64,000 nt of DNA, from contig JAWPMO010000001.1 in NCBI GenBank assembly GCA_033344875.1, positions 3,683,595 to 3,747,594 of the forward strand, given 5' to 3'. This DNA is from Ilumatobacteraceae bacterium (GTDB lineage: Bacteria > Actinomycetota > Acidimicrobiia > Acidimicrobiales > Ilumatobacteraceae). Positions 8,346 through 16,003 of this stretch are shown here, piece by piece; position 1 is the first letter of the stretch, and every line of letters begins with the position of its first letter. The notes under the pieces were generated by a model. It was not told the DNA's origin, did not search any database, and was given only the letters and a program-made list of their open reading frames with translations. Both the position numbers and the translations under genes were made by a program.

Positions 8346-9098
8346 CTACGCGGCGTCGACGCGGACCGCGCTTCGGAGCCGGCGGAGCGCGGACTTGAGC
8401 AGGCGCGACACCTGCACCTGGCCGATGCCGAGTTCCGAACCGATGTCCTTCTGGGTCCGATCCTCGAAGTAGTACCAGTAGAGGACCTTCTTCGATCGTG
8501 TGTCGAGGTTCTGTACGAGCCTCACCACGTCCAGCCGCTCCACAGGCTCCGGCAGCTGCAGGTTCGTGGCGACCAGGCGGTCGGCGATGTTGCCGTGTTC
8601 GCCGTCCTCACGGTCGATCGACGTCGTTCGGTACGCGGCGTTCGCGTGCAGGGTCGTCGTGACTGCGTCCCGGTCGAGGTTGGCACGTTGCGCGATCTCC
8701 TCGTCGGTCGGCGGGCGTCCGAGTCGTTGCTCGAGCCGCTCGCTCGTGCCCAGCACGAGCGAGCGGAGGTCCTTCGACGTACGTGAGACCGACAGCGCCC
8801 ACGTCCGGTCGCGGAAGTGTCGACGGATCTCCCCGTCGATGGTCGGGCGTGCGTAGCTCTCGAACGTGGTCGGACGGTCCGGCTCGTACCGGTCGGCAGC
8901 CTTCACCAGACCGAGCCGGGCGACCTGCGTGAGGTCGCTGAGCGGTTCCCCACGTCCGCTGAACCGTCGTGCACACTGTTCTGCGAACCAGTTGTACTCC
9001 TCGACGATGCGATTTCGCAGTTCGACATCGCCGGTTCGGCGGTATCGGCGGGCAATTCGGTCGACGTTGCACGACGCCGACAGTGACTTCGTAGGCAT
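8346..9098 (-). CDS. RNA polymerase sigma factor, SigB/SigF/SigG group
   Basis: A 250-residue sigma-70 family protein of the stress/sporulation type (regions 2, 3 and 4, no region 1.1). Region 2 reads EYNWFAEQCARRFSGRGEPLSDLTQVARLGLVKAADRYEP split by short gaps in the alignment, with FESYARPTIDGEIRRHFRD (2.3-2.4). Region 4 has the helix-turn-helix TQKDIGSELGIGQVQVSRLL. In this group activity is usually controlled by an anti-sigma factor and antagonist; neither is adjacent here. GGAGG lies six bases before the ATG. A self-type promoter is visible about 115 bases upstream, suggesting autoregulation. Confidence 0.92.
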   Translation of the reverse strand: MPTKSLSASCNVDRIARRYRRTGDVELRNRIVEEYNWFAEQCARRFSGRGEPLSDLTQVARLGLVKAADRYEPDRPTTFESYARPTIDGEIRRHFRDRTWALSVSRTSKDLRSLVLGTSERLEQRLGRPPTDEEIAQRANLDRDAVTTTLHANAAYRTTSIDREDGEHGNIADRLVATNLQLPEPVERLDVVRLVQNLDTRSKKVLYWYYFEDRTQKDIGSELGIGQVQVSRLLKSALRRLRSAVRVDAA

Positions 9099-9211
9099 TC
9101 GGGACCTCCGGCACGGATCTCGGGCGAATGATGCGACGTCAGCGCCGTGCCGTCGCTGCTCGTCGCGTCGACGACGCGATCAAGGTCCAGGACCGGTCGA
9201 GGTCTTCAAGG

Positions 9212-9237
9212 TTCCCCGATGTGCGCCGGCTCAAACC
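9212..9237 (-). promoter_or_regulatory. Candidate autoregulatory promoter of the sigma factor gene
   Basis: On the minus strand GGTTT, 15 bases, GGGGAA. This agrees with the GTTT / GGGTA pattern known for SigF-type sigma factors and lies 114 bases upstream of the sigma gene. Confidence 0.5.
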
Positions 9238-9333
9238 TTGGTGACGCGAACGTCGCGCTGGTGCTCGATGCCGGCGACCACGGTCGACGCCGGCGGCGCC
9301 CGGGTCGCGACGTGGGTGCGTGGTCCGTCCGAC

Positions 9334-9359
9334 GGTTGCCGATCCTGCCTGGCGGGTAG
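9334..9359 (+). promoter_or_regulatory. Candidate SigB/F-type promoter before the acidic protein gene
   Basis: GGTTG, 15 bases, GGGTAG, 78 bases before the ATG at 9438. Both boxes are identical to those before the DsbA-family gene. Confidence 0.55.
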
Positions 9360-9437
9360 GTGTCGGTCCGTGAGCGAGCACACACGCCGATCGACACCGA
9401 CGTCGACCATGTCCCGGCCCGATGCTGGGAGGACGCG

Positions 9438-9788
9438 ATGACCGGGCCACCGGGCGACGACGACCCGACACTCGACCAACCCGGAGCGGAAGACGGCGCG
9501 ATCGACGAGACCGAGCGCCGCGCCGTCGAACGTTCGACGTCGGAGGTGCTGGGAGCCGGAGTCCGCCGGGACGGACACGGCGAGATCGTGCCCGACCCCT
9601 ATCCGTCGGGCGACGAGGATGAACCGGACCACGACGTACTGGATGAGCATCGTGACGACGTTGACGTCGTCACCGGGCAATCCGGTGTCGGACGGCGCGC
9701 GGCCGACACGCAGGGCTTGACGACGGCCGACGCAGACACAGAGAGCGCAGACACGCACGACGAGACCGGCGACGCGGTGACGGAGTGA
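9438..9788 (+). CDS. Small, strongly acidic hypothetical protein
   Basis: A 116-residue protein rich in Asp, Glu, Thr and Gly with almost no hydrophobic runs, so probably soluble and largely disordered. No domain is recognised. The ATG at 9438 is preceded by GGGAGGA at seven bases, and a matching promoter lies upstream, which together argue for a real gene. It sits between the sigma factor and the DsbA-family gene, both with similar promoters, so a stress role is possible but unproven. Confidence 0.6.
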   Translation: MTGPPGDDDPTLDQPGAEDGAIDETERRAVERSTSEVLGAGVRRDGHGEIVPDPYPSGDEDEPDHDVLDEHRDDVDVVTGQSGVGRRAADTQGLTTADADTESADTHDETGDAVTE

Positions 9789-9844
9789 GCGGCTGCCCGG
9801 GCGTCCGGTGAGCGAGTGGACTGAACCGCGCGGGCGAGCTGCGG

Positions 9845-9870
9845 GGTTGTGACCGCCGGATCGCGGGTAG
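9845..9870 (+). promoter_or_regulatory. Candidate SigB/F-type promoter before the DsbA-family gene
   Basis: GGTTG, 15 bases, GGGTAG; the start codon of the next gene is ten bases downstream, so the transcript would have almost no leader. Confidence 0.55.
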
Positions 9871-9880
9871 TCCAGTCGAC

Positions 9881-10582
9881 GTGACCGACGCACGACTCGA
9901 CGCCACCTTGCACGCCACCGACTTCGGCATCACCGTCGTCAGCGACATCGGGTGTCCGTGGGCGCACGTGGCGATCCACCGGCTCGAACGTGAGCGCCTC
10001 CGTCGGGGTTTGGACGTCGAGCTGCCGGTCGACCATCGCGCCTTTCCGCTCGAGCTCATCAACGGCCGGCCGACGCCGAAAGAGGTGCTCGACCGGGAGA
10101 TTCCACTCTGTGAGCGTCTCGAACCCGACGCCGGCTGGGGGCAACCGCTCGACCCGTGGTCGTTTCCCGTGTCCACGTTGCCGGCCCTCGAAGCGGTACA
10201 GGCCGCCAAGGAGCAGGGGGCGGCGCAGAGCGCGGCACTCGACCTCGCGCTGCGGCGCGCGATGTTCGCCGAGTGGCGTTGCATCGCCGTCTTCCCGGTG
10301 GTTCTCGAGGTCGCGGCCGAGGTCGAGGATCTCGATGTCGACCGGTTGAGCGTCGAGATCCGCACCGGTCGACCGCGTGCCGAACTCTGGGCGGACCTCG
10401 ACCAGCTCGCGACCGAGGTGCCGGGCAGTCCGACATTCGTGCTTCCGGATGGTTCGATCGTCCACAACCCGGGCGTCGAGATCGGTACCGACGACGACGG
10501 ATGGCCGACCGTCGAGCGGGACGAACCCGAAGCGATCGCCGACCTGGTCACGGCAGCGCTGGCGGTCGGTCGCGCCGACTGA
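9881..10582 (+). CDS. DsbA-family (FrnE-like) thioredoxin-fold protein
   Basis: A 233-residue cytoplasmic DSBA-like protein. The redox-site region is DIGCPWAHVAIHRLER, with one Cys followed by PWA rather than a CxxC pair. The helical insertion typical of FrnE and 2-hydroxychromene-2-carboxylate isomerase relatives follows, and the cis-Pro loop is VPGSPTFVLPDG. No signal peptide. Members act as oxidoreductases or glutathione/mycothiol-linked isomerases; the single Cys favours a thiol-conjugate or isomerase role over disulfide formation. The start is GTG at 9881, directly after the candidate promoter. Confidence 0.8.
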   Translation: MTDARLDATLHATDFGITVVSDIGCPWAHVAIHRLERERLRRGLDVELPVDHRAFPLELINGRPTPKEVLDREIPLCERLEPDAGWGQPLDPWSFPVSTLPALEAVQAAKEQGAAQSAALDLALRRAMFAEWRCIAVFPVVLEVAAEVEDLDVDRLSVEIRTGRPRAELWADLDQLATEVPGSPTFVLPDGSIVHNPGVEIGTDDDGWPTVERDEPEAIADLVTAALAVGRAD

Positions 10583-10599
10583 GCGACAGCCGGCACCTC

Positions 10600-10621
10600 C
10601 CGTGATCGAACACGGTCACGG
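10600..10621. terminator. Possible bidirectional terminator between convergent genes
   Basis: CCGTGA / TCACGG inverted repeat between the stops of the DsbA-family gene and the universal stress protein gene. No T-run, so support is modest. Confidence 0.35.
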
Positions 10622-10629
10622 ATCGGTGA

Positions 10630-11106
10630 TCAGCCGAGGTCGGGCTCCGGGACGACGAGAAGTGGCACCTCGCTGACGCGCCGGAGATCGTCGACCACCG
10701 AATCGTCGAAGAGGCGACCGAACCACCCGCGCTGGTGGGCGCCGAGCACGACCACGTCGACGTCGTGCTCGCTCGCCACGGCACCGATCGCCGTGGCCGG
10801 ATCGCCCACTTCACCGACCGGAGCTGCGTCGACGCCGAGTGCTGCGACCTGCTGTGCGGCAACGAGGCGTGCATCGTTGATGGCATCCTGCGTTCCGGCA
10901 CCCCCGTCGAGCCGCATCGCCGACACGACCGGGACCGGCGGGTAGGGGTAGCCGTAGATCGGACCCCAGCGCGGGGTCGACCCGTGGGCGGCCGGCTCGA
11001 CGTGTACGGCGAGGTAGGTCGCGTCGGGCCCGAACAGCGACACCGCGGTCAGCGCGGCGAAGTGCGCAGCATCGGTCTCGTCGATGGCCAACAGCACGGT
11101 CGTCAT
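10630..11106 (-). CDS. Universal stress protein, UspA family
   Basis: A 158-residue single Usp domain. It opens with TVLLAIDETDAAHFAAL and ends with VVLGAHQRGWFGRLFDDSVVDDLRRVSEVPLLVVP, where the GxHxxG...G...S...PV(L)VV pattern resembles the ATP-binding form. Length fits a single-domain Usp. Usp proteins help survival under starvation or oxygen stress by unclear means. The neighbouring sigma factor and a weak matching promoter upstream support stress control. Confidence 0.9.
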   Translation of the reverse strand: MTTVLLAIDETDAAHFAALTAVSLFGPDATYLAVHVEPAAHGSTPRWGPIYGYPYPPVPVVSAMRLDGGAGTQDAINDARLVAAQQVAALGVDAAPVGEVGDPATAIGAVASEHDVDVVVLGAHQRGWFGRLFDDSVVDDLRRVSEVPLLVVPEPDLG

Positions 11107-11115
11107 GAGGACCAG

Positions 11116-11141
11116 CTACCCGATTGGAGCGAGTTTGATTC
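11116..11141 (-). promoter_or_regulatory. Weak candidate SigB/F-type promoter before the Usp gene
   Basis: Minus strand GAATC, 15 bases, GGGTAG, 10 bases from the ATG. The -10 box is exact, the -35 keeps only G and T. Confidence 0.3.
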
Positions 11142-11185
11142 ATGGTCCTGCCCGGCCGCCGGCCGTCGCAGCCGCTGAACCCGGT

Positions 11186-13228
11186 TCATTGGTAGGTGAT
11201 CAGATCGGGGACGGGAGCGAGATCGAGCACCTCCCATGGCTCGAAGATGTCGATGTCCTCGTCGAAGAACAGCTTGAAGCCGTTGTGCAGCGGCGGGTCC
11301 ACCGCGACGATGTCGTAGGTGCCCAGCTTCTGGGCCTGCGTGCCGAAGCCGTCCATGTGGATCACGATCGCCACACCCGCCGGTTCCCGGAGCAACTCGC
11401 GGCGCGTGAGCATCCGCGCCTGGAACTGGTGAACCACCAGCATCTTCTCGGGCAACGAGTGCTCGGCGACGAGCGAGGCGAGGTAGTCGGCCACCTCATT
11501 GACCTCCGTGGCGTCGACCTGCCCGACGACGTCGCCGGGCACCTGACCGGGTCCGACGTTCCACTCCGGGTCGAGGGCCACGTGGACGTTCGGCTCACGG
11601 AGGAACGACTCGTATCGACGAAGCTCGCTCAGGAAGTCGCCCTGGCCCGGTTGGATGTCGAGGATCAACAGCAACCCGTGCTCGGTGGCCGCGTCGAGAT
11701 AGCGCTGGACGTGTTCGGCGCTGGACGGGGATCGATAGAGGCCGGCGTCGCCGGGCGAGCTGGTCGCGATGGTGGCGATCAACTCGAATGCTCCCTGCAC
11801 CGGCCGGTCACCGGCACCGTACGGCTCGGCGATGGCCGCCAGACGATCGGCGGCCTCGTCCGGGGGCTGCTCGCCCAGGACCCCCAGCCGCGCATCGGTG
11901 TCGTTGCCGTAGAGCGCGACCAGTCGGCGGCTCGGAAACAGCGGTTCGGGCGACGGGCAGGTCTGCGACGTCGTCGCGGGCTCGCCGGCGATCCATCCGA
12001 CGACGTCGACGACGAGATCGGTCGCACCGTGATTGAAGATGCAGGTACGACCGGCCTGGTCGATCGGTGCGATGACCGCATTCGCGACGGTGTCGCCCGC
12101 GCCGTAGTTGACAGCTGACGTGACGGGTCGGTCGCCGACGTGCACGGTCAGGAAGCCCGGTTGGCGGGCGCCGACCGCGGTCACGCTGAGGATCGCCGCC
12201 GAGGCGTCGGCGGGAACGCCGGCTCTCCCCACCACCTGGACGGCGGTCGACGAGTGCGGCCCACGAACACCGACGCCGGAGGACGCGCCGTCGACCGTGG
12301 CTCCGCCCGGGCGCGAGTCGACGAGTCGACCCGAGGAGGGCAGCATCTCCGCCGCTTCGAGCGTTCCCATCAGATCGACGACGAGGTGTGTCGAACCCAC
12401 GGTCGCGATGCAGATGTCCCCGGCGGCGTCTGGCTCGACGAATGCGGCGACGGCGATCGTGTCGCCGGCAGCGAAGTTCAGGGTGGACGCCGGCTCCGAC
12501 CTCGCCCCGCAGCGATGCACGGCGAGGTAGCCCGGGGTGGTGGCGTCCACCGCGGCGATCGAGACGATGAGCGGCCCGGTCGGGAGCGTGGTCCGGCCGG
12601 TCACCGGTACGCGGAGGATGTCGCCGGTCGCGACCGGGCCGATCGAACTCATCCTGCCGTCGACCGTTCGGCCGCCGGCTCGCGAATCGACCAGGCGGAT
12701 CGGGACACCTTGGTCCTCGAACTCCTCGTCGGTCAGCAGGTGGGTGAGATCGACGACCAGGTGCGTGGTCGTGAGCACGTAGATGCACGCCCGACCCCGA
12801 TCGTCGAGCGGTGCCACGGCCAGGACGGCGACGACCTCGCCCGCCCCGTAGTTGAGGTTCGAGGTGTCGGGTCGTGCCGTCCCGCATTCGAACACGACGG
12901 CGTGGCCGGGACCGCTGGCATCGACTGCGATCAGGTTGAGGACAGCCGCAGCGGGAGCCTCGATCCGGCCCGCCCGGTCGGCGACGGCCACCTCGAGCAC
13001 CGTGCCACCGCTCACCGGTCCTGTCGCCTCGAATCGCCCGTCGATCGTCGTGCCGTTCGGCCGGGTGTCGACGATCCTGCTGGTTGCGGACACCGCCGCA
13101 CCGGCCGGAGCGACCGGCCGTCCGACCGACACCGCCGTGGCGAACAACGTCAACACGATGACGACGCGGGTGAAGCGCATTCGGCGGCGTCGGAGCGAGA
13201 CGAGTTCCGAACGAGTTGGAGGTGCCAT
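11186..13228 (-). CDS. Secreted repeat protein with C-terminal barrel-like domain
   Basis: A 680-residue protein. An Arg-rich start and hydrophobic stretch (residues 17-45) form a signal peptide ending near APAGA. Three beta-rich repeats follow, each opening with (R/G)-(I/L)-V-D-(T/S)-R and closing with HLVVDL or DLVVDVVGW. They are the same kind of repeat as in the SGNH protein at 196-2103. The last 260 residues (from LVALYGNDTDARLG) contain LLILDIQPGQGDF, VHVALDPEWNV, MLVVHQF and VAIVIHMDGFG. This succession of beta-strands resembles a TIM-barrel glycosidase-like fold; no family name is certain. An internal ATG at 13180 would also give a good signal peptide and fits better with the promoter upstream. 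Confidence 0.7.
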   Translation of the reverse strand: MAPPTRSELVSLRRRRMRFTRVVIVLTLFATAVSVGRPVAPAGAAVSATSRIVDTRPNGTTIDGRFEATGPVSGGTVLEVAVADRAGRIEAPAAAVLNLIAVDASGPGHAVVFECGTARPDTSNLNYGAGEVVAVLAVAPLDDRGRACIYVLTTTHLVVDLTHLLTDEEFEDQGVPIRLVDSRAGGRTVDGRMSSIGPVATGDILRVPVTGRTTLPTGPLIVSIAAVDATTPGYLAVHRCGARSEPASTLNFAAGDTIAVAAFVEPDAAGDICIATVGSTHLVVDLMGTLEAAEMLPSSGRLVDSRPGGATVDGASSGVGVRGPHSSTAVQVVGRAGVPADASAAILSVTAVGARQPGFLTVHVGDRPVTSAVNYGAGDTVANAVIAPIDQAGRTCIFNHGATDLVVDVVGWIAGEPATTSQTCPSPEPLFPSRRLVALYGNDTDARLGVLGEQPPDEAADRLAAIAEPYGAGDRPVQGAFELIATIATSSPGDAGLYRSPSSAEHVQRYLDAATEHGLLLILDIQPGQGDFLSELRRYESFLREPNVHVALDPEWNVGPGQVPGDVVGQVDATEVNEVADYLASLVAEHSLPEKMLVVHQFQARMLTRRELLREPAGVAIVIHMDGFGTQAQKLGTYDIVAVDPPLHNGFKLFFDEDIDIFEPWEVLDLAPVPDLITYQ

Positions 13229-13400
13229 GTCGACGGACCTACCCGACGGTCGTCGACTTCATGCACCGCCGGTCGGTGGCGACCTGGTCGGGACGAGCGC
13301 CGATGTCGCCGACCAGTCCGACACGTCACCGGCGATCGTCGCGCGTATGGATGCGCCGAGCGACGGGGTCGCGCGTATGGATGCGCCGAGCGACGGGTAG
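13227..13400 (+). CDS. Small hypothetical protein, 57 residues
   Basis: ATG at 13227 has GGAGG four bases upstream. The product begins MSTDLPDGRRLHAPP, and its last 20 residues are two copies of a ten-residue unit (ARMDAPSDGV type) made by an exact 30-bp DNA duplication. No family is recognised. Its ATG overlaps the ATG of the divergent secreted protein. It could be a true peptide gene or a chance frame over the promoter region of the next gene. Confidence 0.3.
   Translation: MSTDLPDGRRLHAPPVGGDLVGTSADVADQSDTSPAIVARMDAPSDGVARMDAPSDG
13239..13264 (-). promoter_or_regulatory. Candidate SigB/F-type promoter before the secreted repeat protein
   Basis: Minus strand GCATG, 15 bases, GGGTAG, ending 10 bases before ATG 13228 and 58 bases before ATG 13180. 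Confidence 0.35.
13338..13397 (+). repeat. Exact 30-bp tandem duplication
   Basis: Two identical, directly adjacent 30-bp units (13338-13367 and 13368-13397), beginning GTCGCGCGTATGG and ending CGAGCGACGGG. The second unit plus the following TAG forms GTATG, 15 bases, GGGTAG; the first unit runs into GGGGTC and lacks a good -10. Confidence 0.97.
13375..13400 (+). promoter_or_regulatory. Candidate SigB/F-type promoter inside the duplication
   Basis: GTATG, 15 bases, GGGTAG, 38 bases before the ATG at 13439. Confidence 0.35.
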
Positions 13401-13438
13401 GTGGGTACCAGGCAGATCGCGACGACAGGAGGTCCACC

Positions 13439-13597
13439 ATGGCTCGACGACACGACGACGCCCGCCGGCATCCGGCATCACGCCCGCCGGCGACGAACAT
13501 CGAAGCATGCCGTCGGCGAGCGACACCGCGACCTGCTCGGCTCCGAACAACTCGCCTCGCTCACGACGGGCAGGTCCTCGGAACGATCGGCGCGTGA
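13439..13597 (+). CDS. Small basic protein, 52 residues, coupled to next gene
   Basis: ATG at 13439 follows a full AGGAGGT Shine-Dalgarno site at five bases, the strongest such site seen in this stretch. The product is very basic (MARRHDDARRHPASRPP...) and has one Cys. Its TGA overlaps the ATG of the membrane-protein gene (TGATG). No homologue is recognised. It may be a short protein in its own right or a leader whose translation sets expression of the next gene. Confidence 0.5.
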   Translation: MARRHDDARRHPASRPPATNIEACRRRATPRPARLRTTRLAHDGQVLGTIGA

Positions 13598-14238
13598 TGT
13601 CTCCTGAACCGGACCCCGGCACCGAGGACAGCGTCAGCGTTCGCGAGTGGGTCGAGCGACGGATGCCCGTCGCCGACCTCGCTTCGACGTCGGAACCCGA
13701 ACCCGTCCTGCTCCGGCACAACGCGGTCGCGATCGCGCGTGATCCGGACGCTGCCCGATCGGTGGTGCTCGCGTGGGAACGGATCCTCCCCGAGGATCGC
13801 GCCGTCGGCTTCCTCGCCCGAGGTACCTCACCGGAACAACGGGACGTATCCGGTCGCGCCGACGCTGCGGGGGTCACGGGCCACGCCGCTGCTCGTGTCG
13901 TGCGCGGGGGTGTCCCCGGAGCCGTCCTCGGGGCGTTCGTGGTCGCCGTCGCCGTCTGGATCATGGAAGGGTCGACCACGGTGCTGATCGGGGCGTTGCT
14001 CGGCGGCGCTGCGTTCGGCTTCGTGGCCGGCGGCATGATCAGCTTCGCGACCGGCACCGGGTGGGGCGCCGCGTACCGGGACAGCTTCGTCGACGAGGAG
14101 CAGACCGACCTCCTCGTCGTGTCCATCCACTCCGACGACGAGGCACCGATCGCCGAGGCGGCTGACGCAGTCTCCGGTGTCGAGGCGGTGGAACTGTTCT
14201 TCGTCGACCGGACGGGTGGGAGTTCTCGGCTGCGTTGA
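13597..14238 (+). CDS. Membrane protein with glycine-rich hairpin
   Basis: A 213-residue protein. Residues 1-95 are soluble and charged. Residues about 103-150 form two glycine/alanine-rich membrane helices (GAVLGAFVVAVAVWIM, then LIGALLGGAAFGFVAGG). A cytoplasmic C-terminal region of 60 residues contains LLVVSIHSDDEAPIAEAAD and ends in VELFFVD, which looks like a small alpha/beta domain. The layout recalls DUF1269-type and YflT-type stress membrane proteins, without certain assignment. Translation starts on the overlapping TGATG. Confidence 0.7.
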   Translation: MSPEPDPGTEDSVSVREWVERRMPVADLASTSEPEPVLLRHNAVAIARDPDAARSVVLAWERILPEDRAVGFLARGTSPEQRDVSGRADAAGVTGHAAARVVRGGVPGAVLGAFVVAVAVWIMEGSTTVLIGALLGGAAFGFVAGGMISFATGTGWGAAYRDSFVDEEQTDLLVVSIHSDDEAPIAEAADAVSGVEAVELFFVDRTGGSSRLR

Positions 14239-14337
14239 GGCGACGGCCGAGACGACGTCGGCACCGATCATCGACGTCGGCGGGTGATGGTTGCGTGTCC
14301 GCCCCCCCAAACTGCGTCGAAGGCGACCGGCGACGCT

Positions 14338-14400
14338 CGCTGGGGCAGAACTCCGCTGGGTCAGAACACCGCTGGGCAGAACTCCGCTGGGTCAGGACTC
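14338..14400. repeat. Four degenerate 15-16-bp tandem repeats at convergent gene ends
   Basis: Units of the form CGCTGGGTCAGAACTC at 14338, 14354, 14370 and 14385, differing by one or two bases. The last unit contains the stop codon of the membrane-protein gene on the minus strand. Confidence 0.8.
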
Positions 14401-15501
14401 GGTGTCCGTCGCTTCATCGACGGTCGTTGTGGGCGGCCGGCGTGCAGTCGCCAGTTCTCGGATCGTGCGACGACGTGCTCCTGACATGTCCTCGTCGCCG
14501 ACCCTGGGCTCGGCGATGCGGAGCGACAGGTAGCCGATCGTGCCCACCGGGATCGGGGCCCAGAACGACAGGAGGCGCCATGCGAGTACGCCGAGGGCTG
14601 CAACCTGGCCAGGCGCTCCGAGCGCGACGAGCATCGGGATCAGTACCGCCTCCACGATGCCGAGCCCACGAGGTGTGATCGGCACGGCGGCGATCACGTT
14701 GACGACGCCGAACGCGATGAAGATCGCGAGCGGGCTGCCCGACCACCCGAACGCACCGAGCATGATCCACAGCGCGGCAGCTTCGGCGAGCCAATGCGCT
14801 GCGGCCCAGCCGCCGACATGGAGAGCGAGTGGGCGGTCGGACACGAGTTCTCGCACCTGTTGCACGAAGCGATCGACCGGCGGCCCGACCTCGTCTTTCT
14901 CGACGCCGGGGATCGCTCCGGCGATCCGGGTGATCGTGTCCACGAGCCGAGCTGCCGACCGCGTCACGGCGGCGGTCAGGAGACCGACGGCACCGAGGGC
15001 GACGGCGCCAACCGTCGCGGCGACACCGAAGTTCGCGTGAAACCCGTTCATCGGGATCCACACGGCGAGCGCCGATCCGAGGGCCACATTGAGCACGACG
15101 GACGATCCCACGCCCCGGACGGCCACGGCGAAGCCGGCCGAGGTCCCATCGACACCGGAGTCGGTCAGGAGTCGGTACCCCAGTGCCGTCCCGGCAGCCG
15201 TTCCACCTGGAACGGTGTGGCTGACAGCGGCAGCTGCCAACTCGATGCGCACGACGTCGAAGAGTCGGGGCGTCTCGTGCCGGGGGAGCACCGTTCGGAC
15301 CATCTGGGCCTGCGCGACGAATGCTGCCACCACCAGCACTCCGGCCGCGACGACGCGCAGTGGATCGACGTCGGCGACGAGATCGAGGGCGTCTTCGGCT
15401 TCGTCGAACTGCGGCAGTACGAACCACCAGACGACCAGACCGACGACGAGCGCGGCGAACGCCCACCGCAACCCGGTGGGCAGCCATCCGAGCATACTCA
15501 C
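14392..15501 (-). CDS. Lysylphosphatidylglycerol synthase-like (UPF0104) membrane protein
   Basis: A 369-residue protein with about eight membrane helices, of the flippase-like UPF0104 family (membrane part of MprF, AglD, YbhN). Typical features are the N-terminal hydrophobic pair, AAAAVSHTVPGGTAAGTALGYRLL, ALWIMLGAFG and VPITPRGLGIVEAVLIPML, where the P-x-x-x-G-(L/I)-G motif is characteristic. Stand-alone members are thought to move or protect lipid-linked sugars or aminoacyl lipids; the substrate is unknown. It carries no synthase domain. Divergent from nothing close; a 500-base empty region follows upstream. Confidence 0.85.
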   Translation of the reverse strand: MSMLGWLPTGLRWAFAALVVGLVVWWFVLPQFDEAEDALDLVADVDPLRVVAAGVLVVAAFVAQAQMVRTVLPRHETPRLFDVVRIELAAAAVSHTVPGGTAAGTALGYRLLTDSGVDGTSAGFAVAVRGVGSSVVLNVALGSALAVWIPMNGFHANFGVAATVGAVALGAVGLLTAAVTRSAARLVDTITRIAGAIPGVEKDEVGPPVDRFVQQVRELVSDRPLALHVGGWAAAHWLAEAAALWIMLGAFGWSGSPLAIFIAFGVVNVIAAVPITPRGLGIVEAVLIPMLVALGAPGQVAALGVLAWRLLSFWAPIPVGTIGYLSLRIAEPRVGDEDMSGARRRTIRELATARRPPTTTVDEATDTES

Positions 15502-16003
15502 CGCTCCGGGAAGGGGTGGCCACGAGGATGCATGTCCGGATGCGTACCCCCGAAGGACCGTCGCGCATGCACGGCCCGGGAGCGGTGAACACGCCGCGGT
15601 GCGCCTCGTCCGGGGTGAATACCAGTCGCCCGGCTCGGGTATGGATACCGGGAGCCGGGGATGGGACCTCGCCCTCTGGTCTCATCCCCGGAAGGCTCGC
15701 TCGCGAGCACTCGGCGAGTTCGGCGGGGCGGCTGGAGGACAGTCCTGAGGTCGACCAGGAAGCTCAGCCGGCGTTGGCGCAGCGCGGTCGCGATTTGCGC
15801 ACGGCTCGCCGGACCTCGTGTGCCCGCCGGTTTCGCCCTCGATGCAGCCGGAGCGAACTGTGTCGACGACGGCGCTGCCCGCCAGGGTGGTGATGTGCGT
15901 CGCACGGATACCGAAAGCCGGGCGATCATCGTGATCCGGCTGGTCGGCGTGACGACCAGCCTGCTGTGAGCCACGGCGACCCGCTGCGCCGAACCCCGGG
16001 CTG
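15502..16003. other. Intergenic region, about 500 bases
   Basis: No certain gene. It contains an imperfect inverted repeat (15629-15659, arms CCCGGCTC...GGTAT) and a possible SigB/F-like site (GAATA, 15 bases, GGGTAT at 15637). A 102-codon frame at 15661-15969 starts on ATG with GGAG upstream but encodes an Arg/Ser-rich product with weaker third-position GC than neighbouring genes, so it is not called. Confidence 0.4.

Larger units (their letters stand above)
9099..9437. other. Divergent intergenic region, 339 bases
   Basis: No gene recognised. It carries two divergent candidate promoters of the same type, one reading back to the sigma factor (9237 to 9212) and one reading to the acidic protein (9334 to 9359). 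Confidence 0.5.

Noticed and set aside
15661-15969. 102-codon frame with GGAG and a promoter-like site upstream
   Set aside because: Arg/Ser-rich product without features and weaker third-position GC than nearby genes; left as intergenic.
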